Assembly (NCBI RefSeq): GCF_001653235.2
Contig: NW_019154055.1
Coordinates: 1-64,000 of the forward strand
DNA length: 64,000 nt
Source: Pochonia chlamydosporia 170
Lineage: Eukaryota; Ascomycota; Sordariomycetes; Hypocreales; Clavicipitaceae
Reading direction: 5' to 3'
Shown: piece after piece, positions 53,731 to 64,000 of the stretch
Layout of the letters: every line of letters begins with the position of its first letter
Position numbering within the stretch: position 1 is the stretch's first letter
Position numbers and translations under genes: made by a program
Notes under the pieces: generated by a model
Told to the model about the DNA's origin: nothing
The model's input: the letters and a program-made list of their open reading frames with translations, nothing else
The model's database searches: none

Positions 53731-54552
53731 ATGAGTACTGGGATTGATGACCAATGTTTAAGAAGGTTTTTGCGACACGCGCAGGCTCTAGGATTTACAT
53801 CCCGTACAATAGAATGCAAGTTGAGTCAACTGCCTGCTACCATGACGCTGCCGAGCATTGGGCCAGGGTATCCATGTAATACTCAAGAACCAAATGTGAA
53901 AAAGAGAAGTGGGCGCCCTTACATTGGAGCTTATAACGTTATATCGCGACATTTGTTCCTGCCTGAGATGCTCAAAGAGACCGAAATTGGTCCGTATCCC
54001 AGCATCATTTACATCCAGAGAGATTTCATGCGCTCATTTTTTCGTGGATTCCCTGATCATCTTGCTGTCATAGCCAGAGATGCTGGTGCAGAAACAACAC
54101 AACTGAGGAGAAGCATCACACCAAGATATGATGCGCCACAGCCAGCGACAGATACTTCACCTGCAAATATGTCGGTACCGGCAGCTGATCTTCCTCAGAG
54201 GCAGACAAGCCCAACTTTGACAACGCAAAGCCCAAATACGGATTTCCAGTTGTCAGCTCCTGCTCTGACTGCTGCCTTAAGGGCACGAGGCCGCCGACAG
54301 CTACGGCGCCACGATTCCGAGAGCATGCGGTCTATATTATCGCCGCCTCAACCAGAAGAACAGCAGAATGGAGACCACCTGTCCGCCAGTTCCCGTCCAG
54401 GCACTATCATTAATCTTCAACCGTCCACCACTTGTCAAATGACTCATTCCAGGGATACACTCAGTTCCATTCGAAGTCAAGATACGCAGAGTTCGGACTC
54501 AACAGGTCGAACAATCCTCGCGCCGTATGATCTGCATAGGTACAAGTTCTGA
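53731..54552 (+). CDS. Hypothetical protein, 273 residues
   Basis: Open frame from the first ATG at 53731 (MSTGIDDQCLRRFLRHAQA). The first 130 residues look ordered: an amphipathic start with FTSRTIECKLSQLP, the GRPYIGAYNVISRHLFLPEM segment and IIYIQRDFMRSFFRGFPDHL. The remainder is Pro/Ser/Gln-rich with a RARGRRQLRRH basic cluster and appears disordered. I recognise no family. It lies about 600 bp after the MULE transposase on the same strand, so it may be carried by that element or be a lineage-specific gene. Confidence 0.5.
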   Translation: MSTGIDDQCLRRFLRHAQALGFTSRTIECKLSQLPATMTLPSIGPGYPCNTQEPNVKKRSGRPYIGAYNVISRHLFLPEMLKETEIGPYPSIIYIQRDFMRSFFRGFPDHLAVIARDAGAETTQLRRSITPRYDAPQPATDTSPANMSVPAADLPQRQTSPTLTTQSPNTDFQLSAPALTAALRARGRRQLRRHDSESMRSILSPPQPEEQQNGDHLSASSRPGTIINLQPSTTCQMTHSRDTLSSIRSQDTQSSDSTGRTILAPYDLHRYKF

Positions 54553-55292
54553 GTAGGTTAGGTGAAGTAAAACAGTCGGCAAACGACCTCTCCCTCCGAG
54601 GCCCCGGCTGGCGCTGCTTCCATTCATTGGTACTTCTTCTATTTTACGTCGCATATCTGCTTCACAGTGAACTGACACAAAGCCAGGCTCTATGTGTGAC
54701 AACCCTCGCCAATGTGTAGCAGTGCAGTGATTACAAACATGCGGAATAATGGTAACGCAAGGGCTATACCCAGATCCTTGAAAGGTCGCCTGGGATGTAT
54801 TGAGCCTGTCGCCGCCGTGCTAACAACGACATTGACGACAACCCTGGGAACTAAGGCTGTAGCCACGACAATCACAACGGCCGTAGCCAGCTTCGTAACC
54901 AAACGATGGTTAGAAGTGGGCCACTCGGGGGTGGACTACGTTATTCCCTGAAATAAGCACCTTGGTTGTGCTTAGAATCAGGTCGCTGCTATGCAAGGGA
55001 TAAACTGCAACTTTTGAAAGATCGATTGTGCGAAGCAGTAAGTCACCGTCAGGAGAAAGTCTGAAGAAAGGAAACGATGGGCTAGGCGTCTAAATGAGTC
55101 GAAATATCTGCTAAACTGTGAAAATCTCTCTATACTCAGCTTCTTCCAGCGAAGTCCCTCGGACTCAAAGTGTTCCAAAGCAAGTAATTCATCTACTCAA
55201 TCCCTCCTTTCCCGGCATCGACCATGTACTCCCTCCCACTCCACATGTTCAAGAGCCTGAGGAGCATCGGCTATTTCATGTTCACTATTCCA
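54553..55292. other. No recognised gene
   Basis: Short frames only. The minus frame 54978-55178 could be a degraded continuation of the bZIP gene but has no recognisable motif. Confidence 0.35.
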
Positions 55293-55948
55293 TCACCACA
55301 CTAACGAATGCTCCAGGGGTGTGCGCTGATCGGCATGTCCGTGTTGTCGTTGCTTGTCCGTGAACATTGTCGTACCGGAAATCTCAGCTGGTGATATTGT
55401 GTTAAATGCGGACGCATTGCTAGGTCCACTGACCTGCTGATATGTCCATGGACCAGGAAGTGCCGATCCCGCAGGACGGGGAAATTGGAGGTATAACTCT
55501 TGGAATGGCGTCCACGACACGATGCCATTTTTAAATGTTAGACAAGTTTGAAGGTAGACAACCTCAGCGGTCAATGCTTGGTTTTGCGAGGTCAATTCTC
55601 TTATCGCTTGGTCACTGGCAGTTTGTGATTCCAGCTCTCTGACCGTGGATTCAAGTCGTGCTATATATTGCTTGGTTCTCTGTCGAGCTGCGCGCTGGGC
55701 AATTCGATCAAGAGTTCGTTTGCGTTCTAATTTCTCCGGAGTTAATTTAGCGGTCTGGCGAGATCCTTGCGGAAGATTAGCAACGAATGAGCCTTGCACA
55801 CCGTTTCATTATACAAAATCAGGGCGAGCCCAAAAACATTGTCAAAGAGTTGTAAATCCTTACTTTTACGCTGAGTAGTGCAGCTTGGTGCCGTGGGTGA
55901 GGGAGCACCAGGAAGTAATATCTGTGGTTTGTTCAAAGAAATGCGCAT
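55293..55948 (-). CDS. bZIP-type transcription factor (short or 3'-truncated)
   Basis: Exon 1 (55948-55864) encodes MRISLNKPQILLPGAPSPTA and so on. A 71-nt intron follows, and exon 2 (55792-55293) continues in phase, giving 194 residues. The basic region KLERKRTLDRIAQRAARQRTK is followed by heptad-spaced hydrophobic residues (YIARLESTVRELE ... ALTAEVVYLQ). The DR.AQRA.R form, with Asp instead of the usual Asn, is common in fungal bZIP proteins that carry a C-terminal DUF3425 domain, usually 300-500 residues. That domain is not visible here, so the gene is either truncated or has unrecognised 3' exons. It should be a nuclear DNA-binding dimer if made. Confidence 0.7.
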
Positions 55949-58597
55949 CCCTCTTTGTCGTTATTGTTTTACGTCCGTAATCACTTCGGAGCTACGGGGT
56001 ACGACTTATCCCAGCCATGATATCCATCTAGTTCAGGGACAACATTTATCACCAAGTTATTGGTGTCGCAGGTAGGAAAAAGGAGCTAACAAGGGCGGCC
56101 CAGGGTTAGCTCAGGGAACATTTGTTGTATCGAGAGGGTAACTATTAAACGCTAATGCGGCACCTACGGCTCCAGTATGACACTGAGATGCCTGCGTGCC
56201 TGGCCGTGCCGGTGAACAGTTGAGATTAGGACAACCCTACCGCACCATGGCGGGCAGGGGCGTGGATTGTCCCGAGACGGATGGCAGATCATCATGAGTA
56301 CAGGGATATCGCAGTTCACTCTTCGCTTCAGCAAATCAAAGGGCCTCTACGTGAGGTCTGCAGTGCAGCTTTGTTGCTAGACCGCTGTTGCGTTAGTTAC
56401 CAGATACTCCCAACCACGCTCTCCGATATATGGAGTTGCATGGATGCATTGATTCCAAGCCACTCCATATTCACAACCCGTCAATTTCTGCTCGGGAGAC
56501 GCCACATTGCCTTAAACAGAGTGGCGGCACTGATCGTTTAACGTTTTAGTCCTCGCCTTAACACGCAGACTCTAGTAGTGGGTCAAAACCTGTCAACATT
56601 TTTAAGGCTGAGTTTTTCCCACTAGTGACATCCGCAGAGCATCCCGATTCGACCCCTTGTTCACAGTTCTACCTTGTTGTGCTGACGCATGTGATGCATG
56701 TTTAGATTCAATGCCTCAGCTGTCTGGCATCACCATCATTTCCCTCTCTCGTACATCACGCCATAAATGCGTCATTCCGAACAGGCTGCCTATCCCATGC
56801 CAAGATAATCAGGGGATGGCCTTTGGAACCTTGGAGACGGGGGGGGAGGAGAAAGATGCGTTTTGTGGTTGTGATTCCGTGGACTTCTGGGGCTCCATGA
56901 AATATTGACAGCGGACCGATGTGGGGAACCTGCTCGACACCACCTGCCCTTTCAGGCATGACCATCATACAAGGGTCAGCCAATACTTTCAGGTGCTTGC
57001 ATGGATCACTCGGAGGCTGCCGCAGTTTTGGGGCGTTCAATCAAGGTGGCCAGCCCTGCCACGTGTTTCAGAGTGGAACTAGACCATCATCCTCCGACTT
57101 TGCGAGTAATTGGTTCGGTAATATTGCCGAATTGCCTGTTTCATTGCACTGATCCTAACCCTGCTCAGGTATTTAACCCAGCAAATGTCTTCCAAGCCCA
57201 TGAAGAAATGCCATGATGGAGGCCAAAAAGCGAGAGGAGGCTCTTCAGAATGAGACAAACAGGCCCGGCGGCAACAGAAGATTTGTTGCTGCCCCTGCTG
57301 AGAGGTCCCCATAACCACTTTTGTCTCTAACCGCACAAAGTGCTTCAATGCAACGCATATTACTATCACAAGTCGCGTCCAACAGTAGCTATCGTATTGT
57401 ATAAACAACAACCTCCTATTAGCTCTAGACAAGATAGATTAAAACAATGTATATGCCTACCCCATCTTCGTCTTCCGGTAAAGCCTTCTCAAGACCAGCG
57501 ATGTCGAACTTCTTCATCGTCATGATTTCAACGGCAACCCCCGGTCTGCGGTTTTATCCCCCGACGAAGTTATCTGTTGTAAGACACTCGGGGAAACTTG
57601 CCACGACAGCCCGAACTTGTCGCCAGCCATTCGCCTTGCTACTTCGTACTGTTGCACCCCGGCGTAAGATAATAGCTACACGCTTGAATACTCGTGCCCG
57701 CACTGCCCGGGTAATGTTCCTGAAAATGGTGGGGGTGTGGCACGAGCACTCCGTTGGAGATTTGCGACTGAAAGCAGGGCTTGGGACCTGAAGGTAAGGT
57801 AGTGGGCTGTGAGTACATCACACCCTGCGTCTGAATGAGACTATTTGAAGTTTAACAGCCACCAACATACTGGCTTCCAAATTCAACTCTCCATTTTAGG
57901 AAGCACTCACAGGGTTAAGCGATGGCTCCTATTGGCCGCAGCGGACCAGGGATGGCGTAATTCAGGTAGCCCTCGGGATTAGGACAATATTCCAAAATTG
58001 CCTTCCCATCGGGCATACTACTGCCACGACAGACCAAATCAGGGTGATATATGTTATAGGAGGTTGTGTCATTACGACATGTCTGGAAAAGAGCAGTGGG
58101 CCTGAACTTCCTGTAAACAGCAGATCTTTCGGGATCTGACTTGGTAGGTTGGTGACTCTAATGTGCTGCAAGTCATGCAGCTGTCTCCTTCCTTCCACTG
58201 CCTGGCGATGGCTTCTCGCATAATGCGCTTCAGTTCCACCGCTCCACCCCGGTGGGTTGTAGTTCCTGGACAACAGCATTCGTTGTTTCATAACCCTTCT
58301 GTCAAACTACCTTGGCACATATATGTCTTGAGCGTGTAAACTTGTGCTAATGTTTTGCATCGAATGGAATCGTTCAAACGTATGAAACACACTCCCAGGG
58401 ACGTGTATCCATAACGGTCGTCTACGGGTAAAGTTGAATCGACCGTTCACTTACAAAAAGTCCCTGCCTGGTGGTCATGCCACGCACGGCATTGCGGATA
58501 ACGACGAACCAACTGGCGTCGTCACCGCACCCGTTCAAAGGCGGCGCGTCGTTCGTATTTGAGCACCTAAATCGGAAAATGCAATCCGTTTTGCAAC
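55949..58597. other. No recognised gene over 2.6 kb
   Basis: Frames at 56281-56541, 56756-57040, 57447-57791 and 57962-58291 are 80-115 codons long, on both strands and without motifs I know. No repeat family seen elsewhere in the window recurs here. Confidence 0.4.
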
Positions 58598-58945
58598 ATG
58601 GCAGACTTCAGCTTACTTATTGCCCGGGCTGAAAAGCGCATGGCAGAGAACGTCAGAGAAAAAGACAGGATTATTTTTGGTATTGGTGAGCTTGATAGGG
58701 AAATGGCCAAAACTACTCGGTTTTTGGCGGAAATGGAGATAAAGAGAGCGGCTGCGCAGTTTGCTAGACCTAGGACGGCGGAATTAGATGCTGACTTGAA
58801 GTCCTTGAATTATTACGTTTCAACCCTGACAGAGTCCTTGACGACGTTGGAACGTTTTAGGTTGGCTTATGTGTTGAAGGTTGAGGAGCTAGATGAGAGG
58901 CTGCAAGGAGACAGGAGTGTGGTTCAATTCTGTAGTGATCATTGA
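58598..58945 (+). CDS. Small coiled-coil protein, hypothetical
   Basis: A 115-residue frame from an ATG at 58598 (MADFSLLIARAEKRMAENVR). Charged residues dominate with regular hydrophobic spacing from residue 5 to 110 (ELDREMAKTTRFLAEMEIKR; LNYYVSTLTESLTTLERFRL), suggesting a helical hairpin or coiled coil. No family is recognised. Clean composition and a plausible start favour a real small gene, but there is no supporting context. Confidence 0.5.
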   Translation: MADFSLLIARAEKRMAENVREKDRIIFGIGELDREMAKTTRFLAEMEIKRAAAQFARPRTAELDADLKSLNYYVSTLTESLTTLERFRLAYVLKVEELDERLQGDRSVVQFCSDH

Positions 58946-59419
58946 GGGATTGAGCACAGTGACAAAGTACTGGGACATAAATTTCAGCAGCATTGGAGGA
59001 TTTTGGATTCTAGACAATTGGCCAACGCAAGGTTATCTCAACACAATCTACTGATATAACCTTACAGGACAACATGATGACTACTCTACTTACCGACAAA
59101 TGACCGCATTTCCATATTGTGTCCTCCTATCCCTTCGCGGCCTGCTCAATTCTTGACAATCACCCGGTGATTTGCTGCTTCTAAACGCTTTTATTTAATT
59201 CTTTCTCCTGATAAACTGCTTCAAGCAGGCTCGGACTGCTTTGCATGTCCCTTACTTTGAGTTGTGCCAACGCAGCCTGTTTTCGGTCAGAAGCCACCTC
59301 AAGGCTCGCAAGTCATCAATGCTCAGCTTCTTGGTTGTGGTTACCCAATTTAAATCATCTTACCCTCGCTGCGTATCCGGCTGGCCGACAATCAAAGCGC
59401 CAAGGAAGTAACCGCCTCC
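58946..59419. other. No recognised gene
   Basis: 3' flank of the small coiled-coil ORF. Nothing recognised. Confidence 0.4.
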
Positions 59420-59677
59420 CGTCTGATAAGTATGCCTCTGTTGATAGAACAGGGAAACTTGGTGTAACTGTTAGCTGTCATAACGTCGGCTATTAGGGGG
59501 ATGAAGATAGCCGGAAAAAGCAATTATATGCTTCGGACGAAAGGAAGTTTTGTTATTTAAAAAACGGCTGCAGAGAATGGTGTCTAAGCAGAACAACAAC
59601 AGTGATTTTACGACAGTGTCTACCTGTGTGCGATAACATAAAGTGACGTAGCTAATTATGAGTCTCATAACGTGACA
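59420..59677 (+). repeat. Old solo LTR, family B
   Basis: GTTGATAGAACAGG, GGAAAAAGCAATTAT, GGACGAAAGGAAG and the terminus TCATAACGTGACA match the family. The first bases are mutated (CGTCTGATAAG) and the flanks do not match, so it is older than the copies at 27.2 and 46.9 kb. The following interval, 59678-60215, has no recognised gene. Confidence 0.8.
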
Positions 59678-60215
59678 AGTTCACCTGAATAGGTGGAAAG
59701 GCCACAACGAACGAAACCATGCACGAACCACGCAACCACAGCCGCTGAAACGAAGGGGCGAGGCTCCGAGCCCGGAGTGTATGGGCATATCGATTATAGT
59801 CAGAGGTGTGTGGTGCTCATGACGAGAGGAAAGGGTAACGGCTTACCAAGTATGCCGTCGGAAGATGGTAGCATGTTAAGTGTCACAACACGTGGTGTCC
59901 GGATGCTAGGCTTGATTAGTCCCGTAGCACAGACTTAAAGTAAGCCACGAAGGATTCGGAGTTACGCAAAGCGTCTCAGCCGTTTGGGCTTCACCTGCAA
60001 TCAGTTAGGGAACTCCATTGTCGGCACCACGAATCGAAGCGAGCCTATGGGCGAAATCGAGATACGCCGCGTTCCCAGGGTCTCGAGTACCAACACGCAT
60101 TTTTTAAATTTGGTTTGTCTCGTATGTACCCTGTTGTTCAGCTAGCGGATAACTCGGGATCGGCATGCCCCACTAGCGGTAGGTCTCCGCCTCCGCAAAC
60201 CTAGACTTATCCTGT

Positions 60216-61768
60216 ATGCGCTGCTGGAGCGCTAATACCAAGAAGGATGTCCTCTCATATTGCGATAAGCTTGAAAGAGCCATGTTATTCCAGAACCAAC
60301 GGCTCATGGACGAATTACGGGCATGTCAAAGCTACAACCGGAACTTGCATGCTCAGCTACAGAACAGCGAAGCTCAAACGGAGTGGCTCATCAAGGAGAA
60401 TGAAGCAATACGGGTATGAACGCATGAGCTCCAAGTCAGGTCTGGGAAGACACTAAGACAACAGAAACAGAGTCAGAATGCCTATATCTTTGTCACGATT
60501 GACGGAAATGGCTTGCTGGTAAGAGTATTCCAGATACGCTTGAGTCCAGTTATAAATATAGAAGTGCTAAAGAAGTTAGTTCCGCGATGAATGGATCAAG
60601 AAAGGCGCTGAAGGCGGCAGGATGGCTGCAAAAGTTCTCCAAGGGGCTATTATCGCGCAGTGCGGCGAACATTCTGACGTCGAAGTAATTGCAAAAGTGG
60701 TAACAAACATTGACGGTCTGGCCAAGACTTTGGGCCGTGACGTGTCCCATTTGAGGGACTTCGCTTTGGGATTTACCCAAGGCGGGTCTAGTTTTGACTT
60801 TGTTGATGTTGACTATCGCGAGGGTTGTTTGTCATCTCAGATCACGGGTACGTGGCATTTCCGGAGTAGTGGGCAACGTAACAATTTGTTTGACAAAGAT
60901 CACATAAAACATCAGGTTTCATCTTGAAAATTATAATTGCAGACACATTCTCATGGGCATCTCGCATGACCCTTCATACGCTACTTTCCTCAACGAGGTC
61001 TCCCAAGATGAATTCTGCCGCAGTCGTATGACCATGGTCGAGGGCACCTCCACCGTTCCCGAGCTAATCGCCACCAACATTCCCAGCCTCGACCTTGGAA
61101 AACAACTCTTCTGTGGGGACACATACCTATCTGAGAAAAATCCATATGATTCACGTCGTAGATCATGGGCCACAGGCCTTCAACCTGCCATCCCTGAGAC
61201 CAGCATTGCACCAGTCAACAAGCCCAGTTGTTCATCATCATATGCGGACGCAGCCAAAAGTGGCAGTCCTCCGCGTGAAATTTCATTTCTAGCAACTCCA
61301 AAGCCCATCGCTTCTCGGGTTTCTAAGCGACACAACCTTGATAGTCCTTCTGAGCAGGTCGAGTGGAACCCTGGACCTCGTGAGTTGGATGCGCCCATTC
61401 AGGCTCGTGTACTCGCAATGGACAGCAGGAAAGACCCAAAAAAACTCTGCAATGTTCACTTCTTGCGAGGACCCTGCACAAAGGGCAACCGATGCCCTTT
61501 TGTGCATGATTATTCGCCCAGCAGTGAGGAAATTAATGCAATTGCCTTATTGGCTCGCCAGTGGCTATGCAAAGATGGACAGGACTGTAAATTTGATGAA
61601 TGCATTTATGGGCATCATGTAAGTTCCTCCCTCATACATTCTTGCTGAATATACTTCGGTTCGTACTAACTTTGGCTCTCATAGTGCCCTAGCATCCGTG
61701 ATAATATGTGTATGTACCCCTACTGCAAATTCCCTGCAGAAAGTCATCCCCCTGGGACCAAAGTTTAA
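60216..61768 (+). CDS. Fungal CCCH zinc-finger protein
   Basis: Exons 60216-60413, 60471-60518, 60580 to about 60850, about 60937-61618 and 61685-61768. Introns 1, 2 and 4 (57, 61 and 66 nt) are clean, with CTAAG, CTAAA and TACTAAC branch sites. Exon 1 is a coiled coil (residues 15-65). A conserved domain follows, AYIFVTIDGNGLL and RDEWIKKGAEGGRMAAKVLQ, then SFDFVDVDYREG and HILMGISHDPSYATF, resembling the N-terminal domain of widespread fungal CCCH proteins. A Pro/Ser linker leads to a Cx8Cx5Cx3H finger (CNVHFLRGPCTKGNRCPFVH) and a second Cys/His cluster (LCKDGQDCKF, CIYGHHC). Such proteins are probably nuclear and bind RNA or DNA. The exon 3-exon 4 junction is not resolved: the best donor (GTACGT) gives the wrong phase, so a small lesion is possible. 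Confidence 0.75.
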
Positions 61769-62841
61769 AACCCTACTTTTAAAGAGAATTAACGGTGCAA
61801 AATTCATCTTTACACAAACTTCAACAAAAAAAAAAAAAGAAGTACCCGTGAAGATTATCCATTTGCTAGCGTGTCATTATCGTAGATCTTGTACTGTGCA
61901 ATGTTGTCGCGGTTCCAACAGTCTGCGGATTTCCATGCAGGCGTCATCCGCCCTCCTTGGATACATACCCTTCTCATCAGATATTGCGATGGACTGAATT
62001 TTCTTAGATCGATTCCAATTTATCCCTTCGGACTCTTCCCAACCTTTCCATTGTCCCAAATAAATCTCTCACGTAGATGGCTATGGGATGTTTTTTCCAC
62101 CTCTGCATGGAAAAACATGGAAGAACATTCTTGACAAGAAAATGTTGCAACGTTGAGCCCAATTACCTGGGTCTGGCGAGGGAGTTGACTTTTCTGAATA
62201 TTCGTGCTAAGGGTGGCAAGCGGCAACCCCTTTTGCATTTCGTGGCCGGCTACTGGCTAAGGACGGTTGGGTGGACGAGGAGTTGTTGAGGCCCAACATC
62301 AAAGACAGAATCATGCCAATGGAGTTGGATATTTCTACCGCCTGATCGTGGATCTTAAATATATTACAAATAAAGCCAGTTAAAGCATTAATCTCTTGAT
62401 AAGTTCAGACGGGTTGTGTGCCTTTCAATGAAGATAAGTGACGATAAGTTGTCAAGATAGATGCCGAGAGAGAAAGACAACAACGGCAGTGGATTACATG
62501 GAATCCACCCGGCAATAAAGCCACACTATATCGAACATGCCACCCACCGTAGGATACTTGGTCTTATCTGTCCCCATAGACACATGTCACGCCTACAAAG
62601 ATCAGCTGGATGACTTCACCCAATGCATTAATAATCTGCTTAAGTCGCCACGCTCTGCATGGTTACGTAAGGCCAAGTATAAATGAACATAGGCCCCTTC
62701 GACCCAGCTCCGACAAAGGTATTGAAAATTAGATGATGTGCTTCTGTGATTGCCAGTGGTGTTCATTTGAAGCCAGGGTGGCATGGCCCAGGTCGGGATT
62801 TAGCCATCCATGTTGGGAGAAGCGTGGATTCTTGCATGAGG
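61769..62841. other. No recognised gene
   Basis: Contains an A tract near 61807-61820 and short frames on both strands (for example 62077-62289 plus) with no motif. Confidence 0.4.
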
Positions 62842-63274
62842 CTATCGAGATTTGGATTGCAGCAGCTTGGCGACAGCCTCATGCCCGTTCGCGGCGGCCC
62901 ATGAGAGCGGCGTACGATCGTAGACACCGTCCTTCGCCTTGATGTTGGCGCCCCTGTCAAGCAGCAGCTTGGCGACGGCCTCGTGCCCCTTCTCGGCGGC
63001 CCACAAGAGCGGCGTCCGATTGTAGACACCATCCTTCGCCTCGATGTCGGCGCCCCTGTCAAGCAGCAGCTTGACGACGGCTTCGTGTCCCCTGTATGAA
63101 GCGGCATTAAGCGCTGTGCCATACCTTCCACCTTGTGCCTTGACATTGGCGCCTCGACTAAGAAGGTATTGTACCACGTTTGTCAACCCTCCAAATGATG
63201 CGTAATACAACGCAGGTGGTTCCTTCAAATCGACTTCCCCAAAATATGGGTCATCTGGGCGATACAGGCTGTAG
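62842..63274 (-). pseudogene. Ankyrin-repeat protein fragment
   Basis: About 143 codons on the minus strand beginning YSLYRPDDPYFGE. They contain about four ankyrin units: ALYYASFGGLTNVVQYLLSR, TALNAASYRGHEAVVKLLLD, TPLLWAAEKGHEAVAKLLLD and TPLSWAAANGHEAVAKLL, ending QSKSR and a stop. The middle DNA repeats are nearly identical, indicating recent internal duplication or homogenisation. The N-terminal sequence resembles the start of ankyrin domains in fungal NACHT-ankyrin STAND proteins, but a TAA lies in frame just upstream. There is no start codon, so the nucleotide-binding part is missing; an acceptor-like CAG at the edge leaves a small chance that it is a 3' exon. Confidence 0.75.
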
Positions 63275-63414
63275 CTGTATTAATAATGTTATGAGATTGT
63301 AATAGCAGCTACAGGCAGCTGGCTTCCAACTTCACGGTGTCAATTGACCTAAATTCAAGGATGTAGTGAACTGTGGCCAATAGAAGGAGCTCTGCCAGCT
63401 CTGATATTTGGTGT

Positions 63415-63790
63415 CAATGCGAAGTCCAGTATGATAGCTGCGCGTCGTATAAAGGCAATGCTGGAAAGACACTGGTCTTCAACGTCGCCAGCACACGAAG
63501 GGTATTAGTTAGATTGTGTGGAATATGCGGCCGCCAGAATACGAAGACCAGGTCGTCTGGGACCACTGTTGCTTGTGATGCTCAGAATTTCCAGCCGATA
63601 TTTCTAACCAGCACCTAATTCATACTCCACTAACTATTGACGCAGTCATGGGGCACGGACTGTCAACGCCACGAGCACAGACAAAAAGTCGTACGGCACC
63701 ACTGGGTAGTGGCATACGAACCTCAGAGCGGAGTTGGGGAGGATGGGAGGATCAGAGCCGTACTTAATGGCCAACGGTCCTCAACGAGAA
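63415..63790. repeat. Diverged dispersed repeat, copy 2
   Basis: Second copy of the 50025-50340 repeat. Confidence 0.55.
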
Positions 63791-63860
63791 AGACATGCTC
63801 ATCATCCCTTCAATGAATTGCAAACATCATCGTCCACACATACTCTTCTCGCCAATTAGC

Positions 63861-64000
63861 ATGCTGTCCAAACTTACCTTGTTAACGCTCTGCGTTACAT
63901 CTGTCCTCGCGGCTCGTGTTCCAGTCACGGGAGCCGAAGTGACGAATTCAGGCACACCACTGAGGCGTAACGTTGACGAACTTTCGAATTCTGGAGCCCC
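63861..64000 (+). CDS. Start of a secreted-protein gene (cut by the window end)
   Basis: The ATG at 63861 opens a frame through the last base. Residues 1-17 (MLSKLTLLTLCVTSVLA) form a typical fungal signal peptide with an A-x-A-like cleavage site before ARVPV. The mature part begins with repeats of the form TNSG.PLRR / LSNSGAP. Only 46 codons are visible, so the product cannot be named; a secreted hydrolase propeptide or a small repeat-containing secreted protein are both possible. Confidence 0.6.
   Translation, partial: MLSKLTLLTLCVTSVLAARVPVTGAEVTNSGTPLRRNVDELSNSGA

Noticed and set aside
1..64000. Giant cargo-carrying 'Starship' element or a biosynthetic gene cluster
   Set aside because: No tyrosine-recombinase (DUF3435) captain gene and no polyketide, peptide-synthetase or terpene backbone gene is visible in the window.

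Overview
This is eukaryotic DNA from a filamentous ascomycete (Pezizomycotina). I infer this from short GT-AG introns of about 44-80 nt, several with CTAAC/CTAAG-like branch sites, and from fungus-specific families: Pth11-like receptors, a Zn2Cys6 regulator with a fungal transcription-factor domain, and a fungal CCCH zinc-finger protein. The species cannot be fixed from the sequence. The window is a transposon-rich accessory region with a few host genes, many of them broken.

Layout. 1-7.2 kb has no intact gene, only remnants: the C-terminal tail of S-adenosylmethionine synthetase, kinesin-light-chain-type TPR repeats, a fungal regulator tail and a hAT transposase tail. 8.4-11.5 kb holds a tandem pair of three-exon genes for a seven-segment membrane protein, almost identical from intron 1 onward but divergent at the 5' end. 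13.1-14.4 kb holds an unrecognised lysine-rich ORF. 14.8-25.7 kb is a transposon nest: a hAT copy, a Fot1/pogo element with a damaged catalytic triad, a Helitron 3' end, a solo LTR, and two head-to-head hAT fragments joined through a short non-autonomous hAT. 25.7-28.2 kb has a truncated Pth11-like receptor and a secreted amidohydrolase split by a solo LTR. 28.4-34.2 kb is a young full-length Ty1/copia element with LTRs identical by eye and one in-frame UGA between gag and pol; a solo LTR of the same family lies 11 bp beyond it.

35.0-36.6 kb is a second Pth11-like gene. 39.5-42.1 kb is a Zn2Cys6 transcription factor whose zinc cluster is split by a solo LTR and whose regulatory domain carries a 33-nt G tract. 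43.2-46.0 kb is an apparently intact autonomous hAT element, whose ends match those of the short element at 23.4 kb. 46.2-46.8 kb is a Helitron helicase tail. 47.4-48.9 kb is an intact serine carboxypeptidase. 49.4-49.8 kb is a hAT MITE with a perfect 8-bp target duplication. 50.7-53.1 kb is a Mutator-like element. The right end has a small unrecognised ORF, a bZIP protein, a coiled-coil ORF, a CCCH zinc-finger gene, an ankyrin fragment, and the start of a secreted-protein gene running off the window.

The genes do not form an operon or an obvious biosynthetic cluster. The unifying theme is turnover by mobile elements. Two host genes were each interrupted by a member of one solo-LTR family with perfect 5-bp target duplications. 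I found no convincing evidence for a wholly new system. The most unusual items are the duplicated membrane-protein pair, the carboxypeptidase with changed substrate-binding residues, the gag-UGA-pol arrangement and the breakpoint structure at 23.4-24.1 kb. Exon boundaries were read by eye and identities were judged by eye, not computed.
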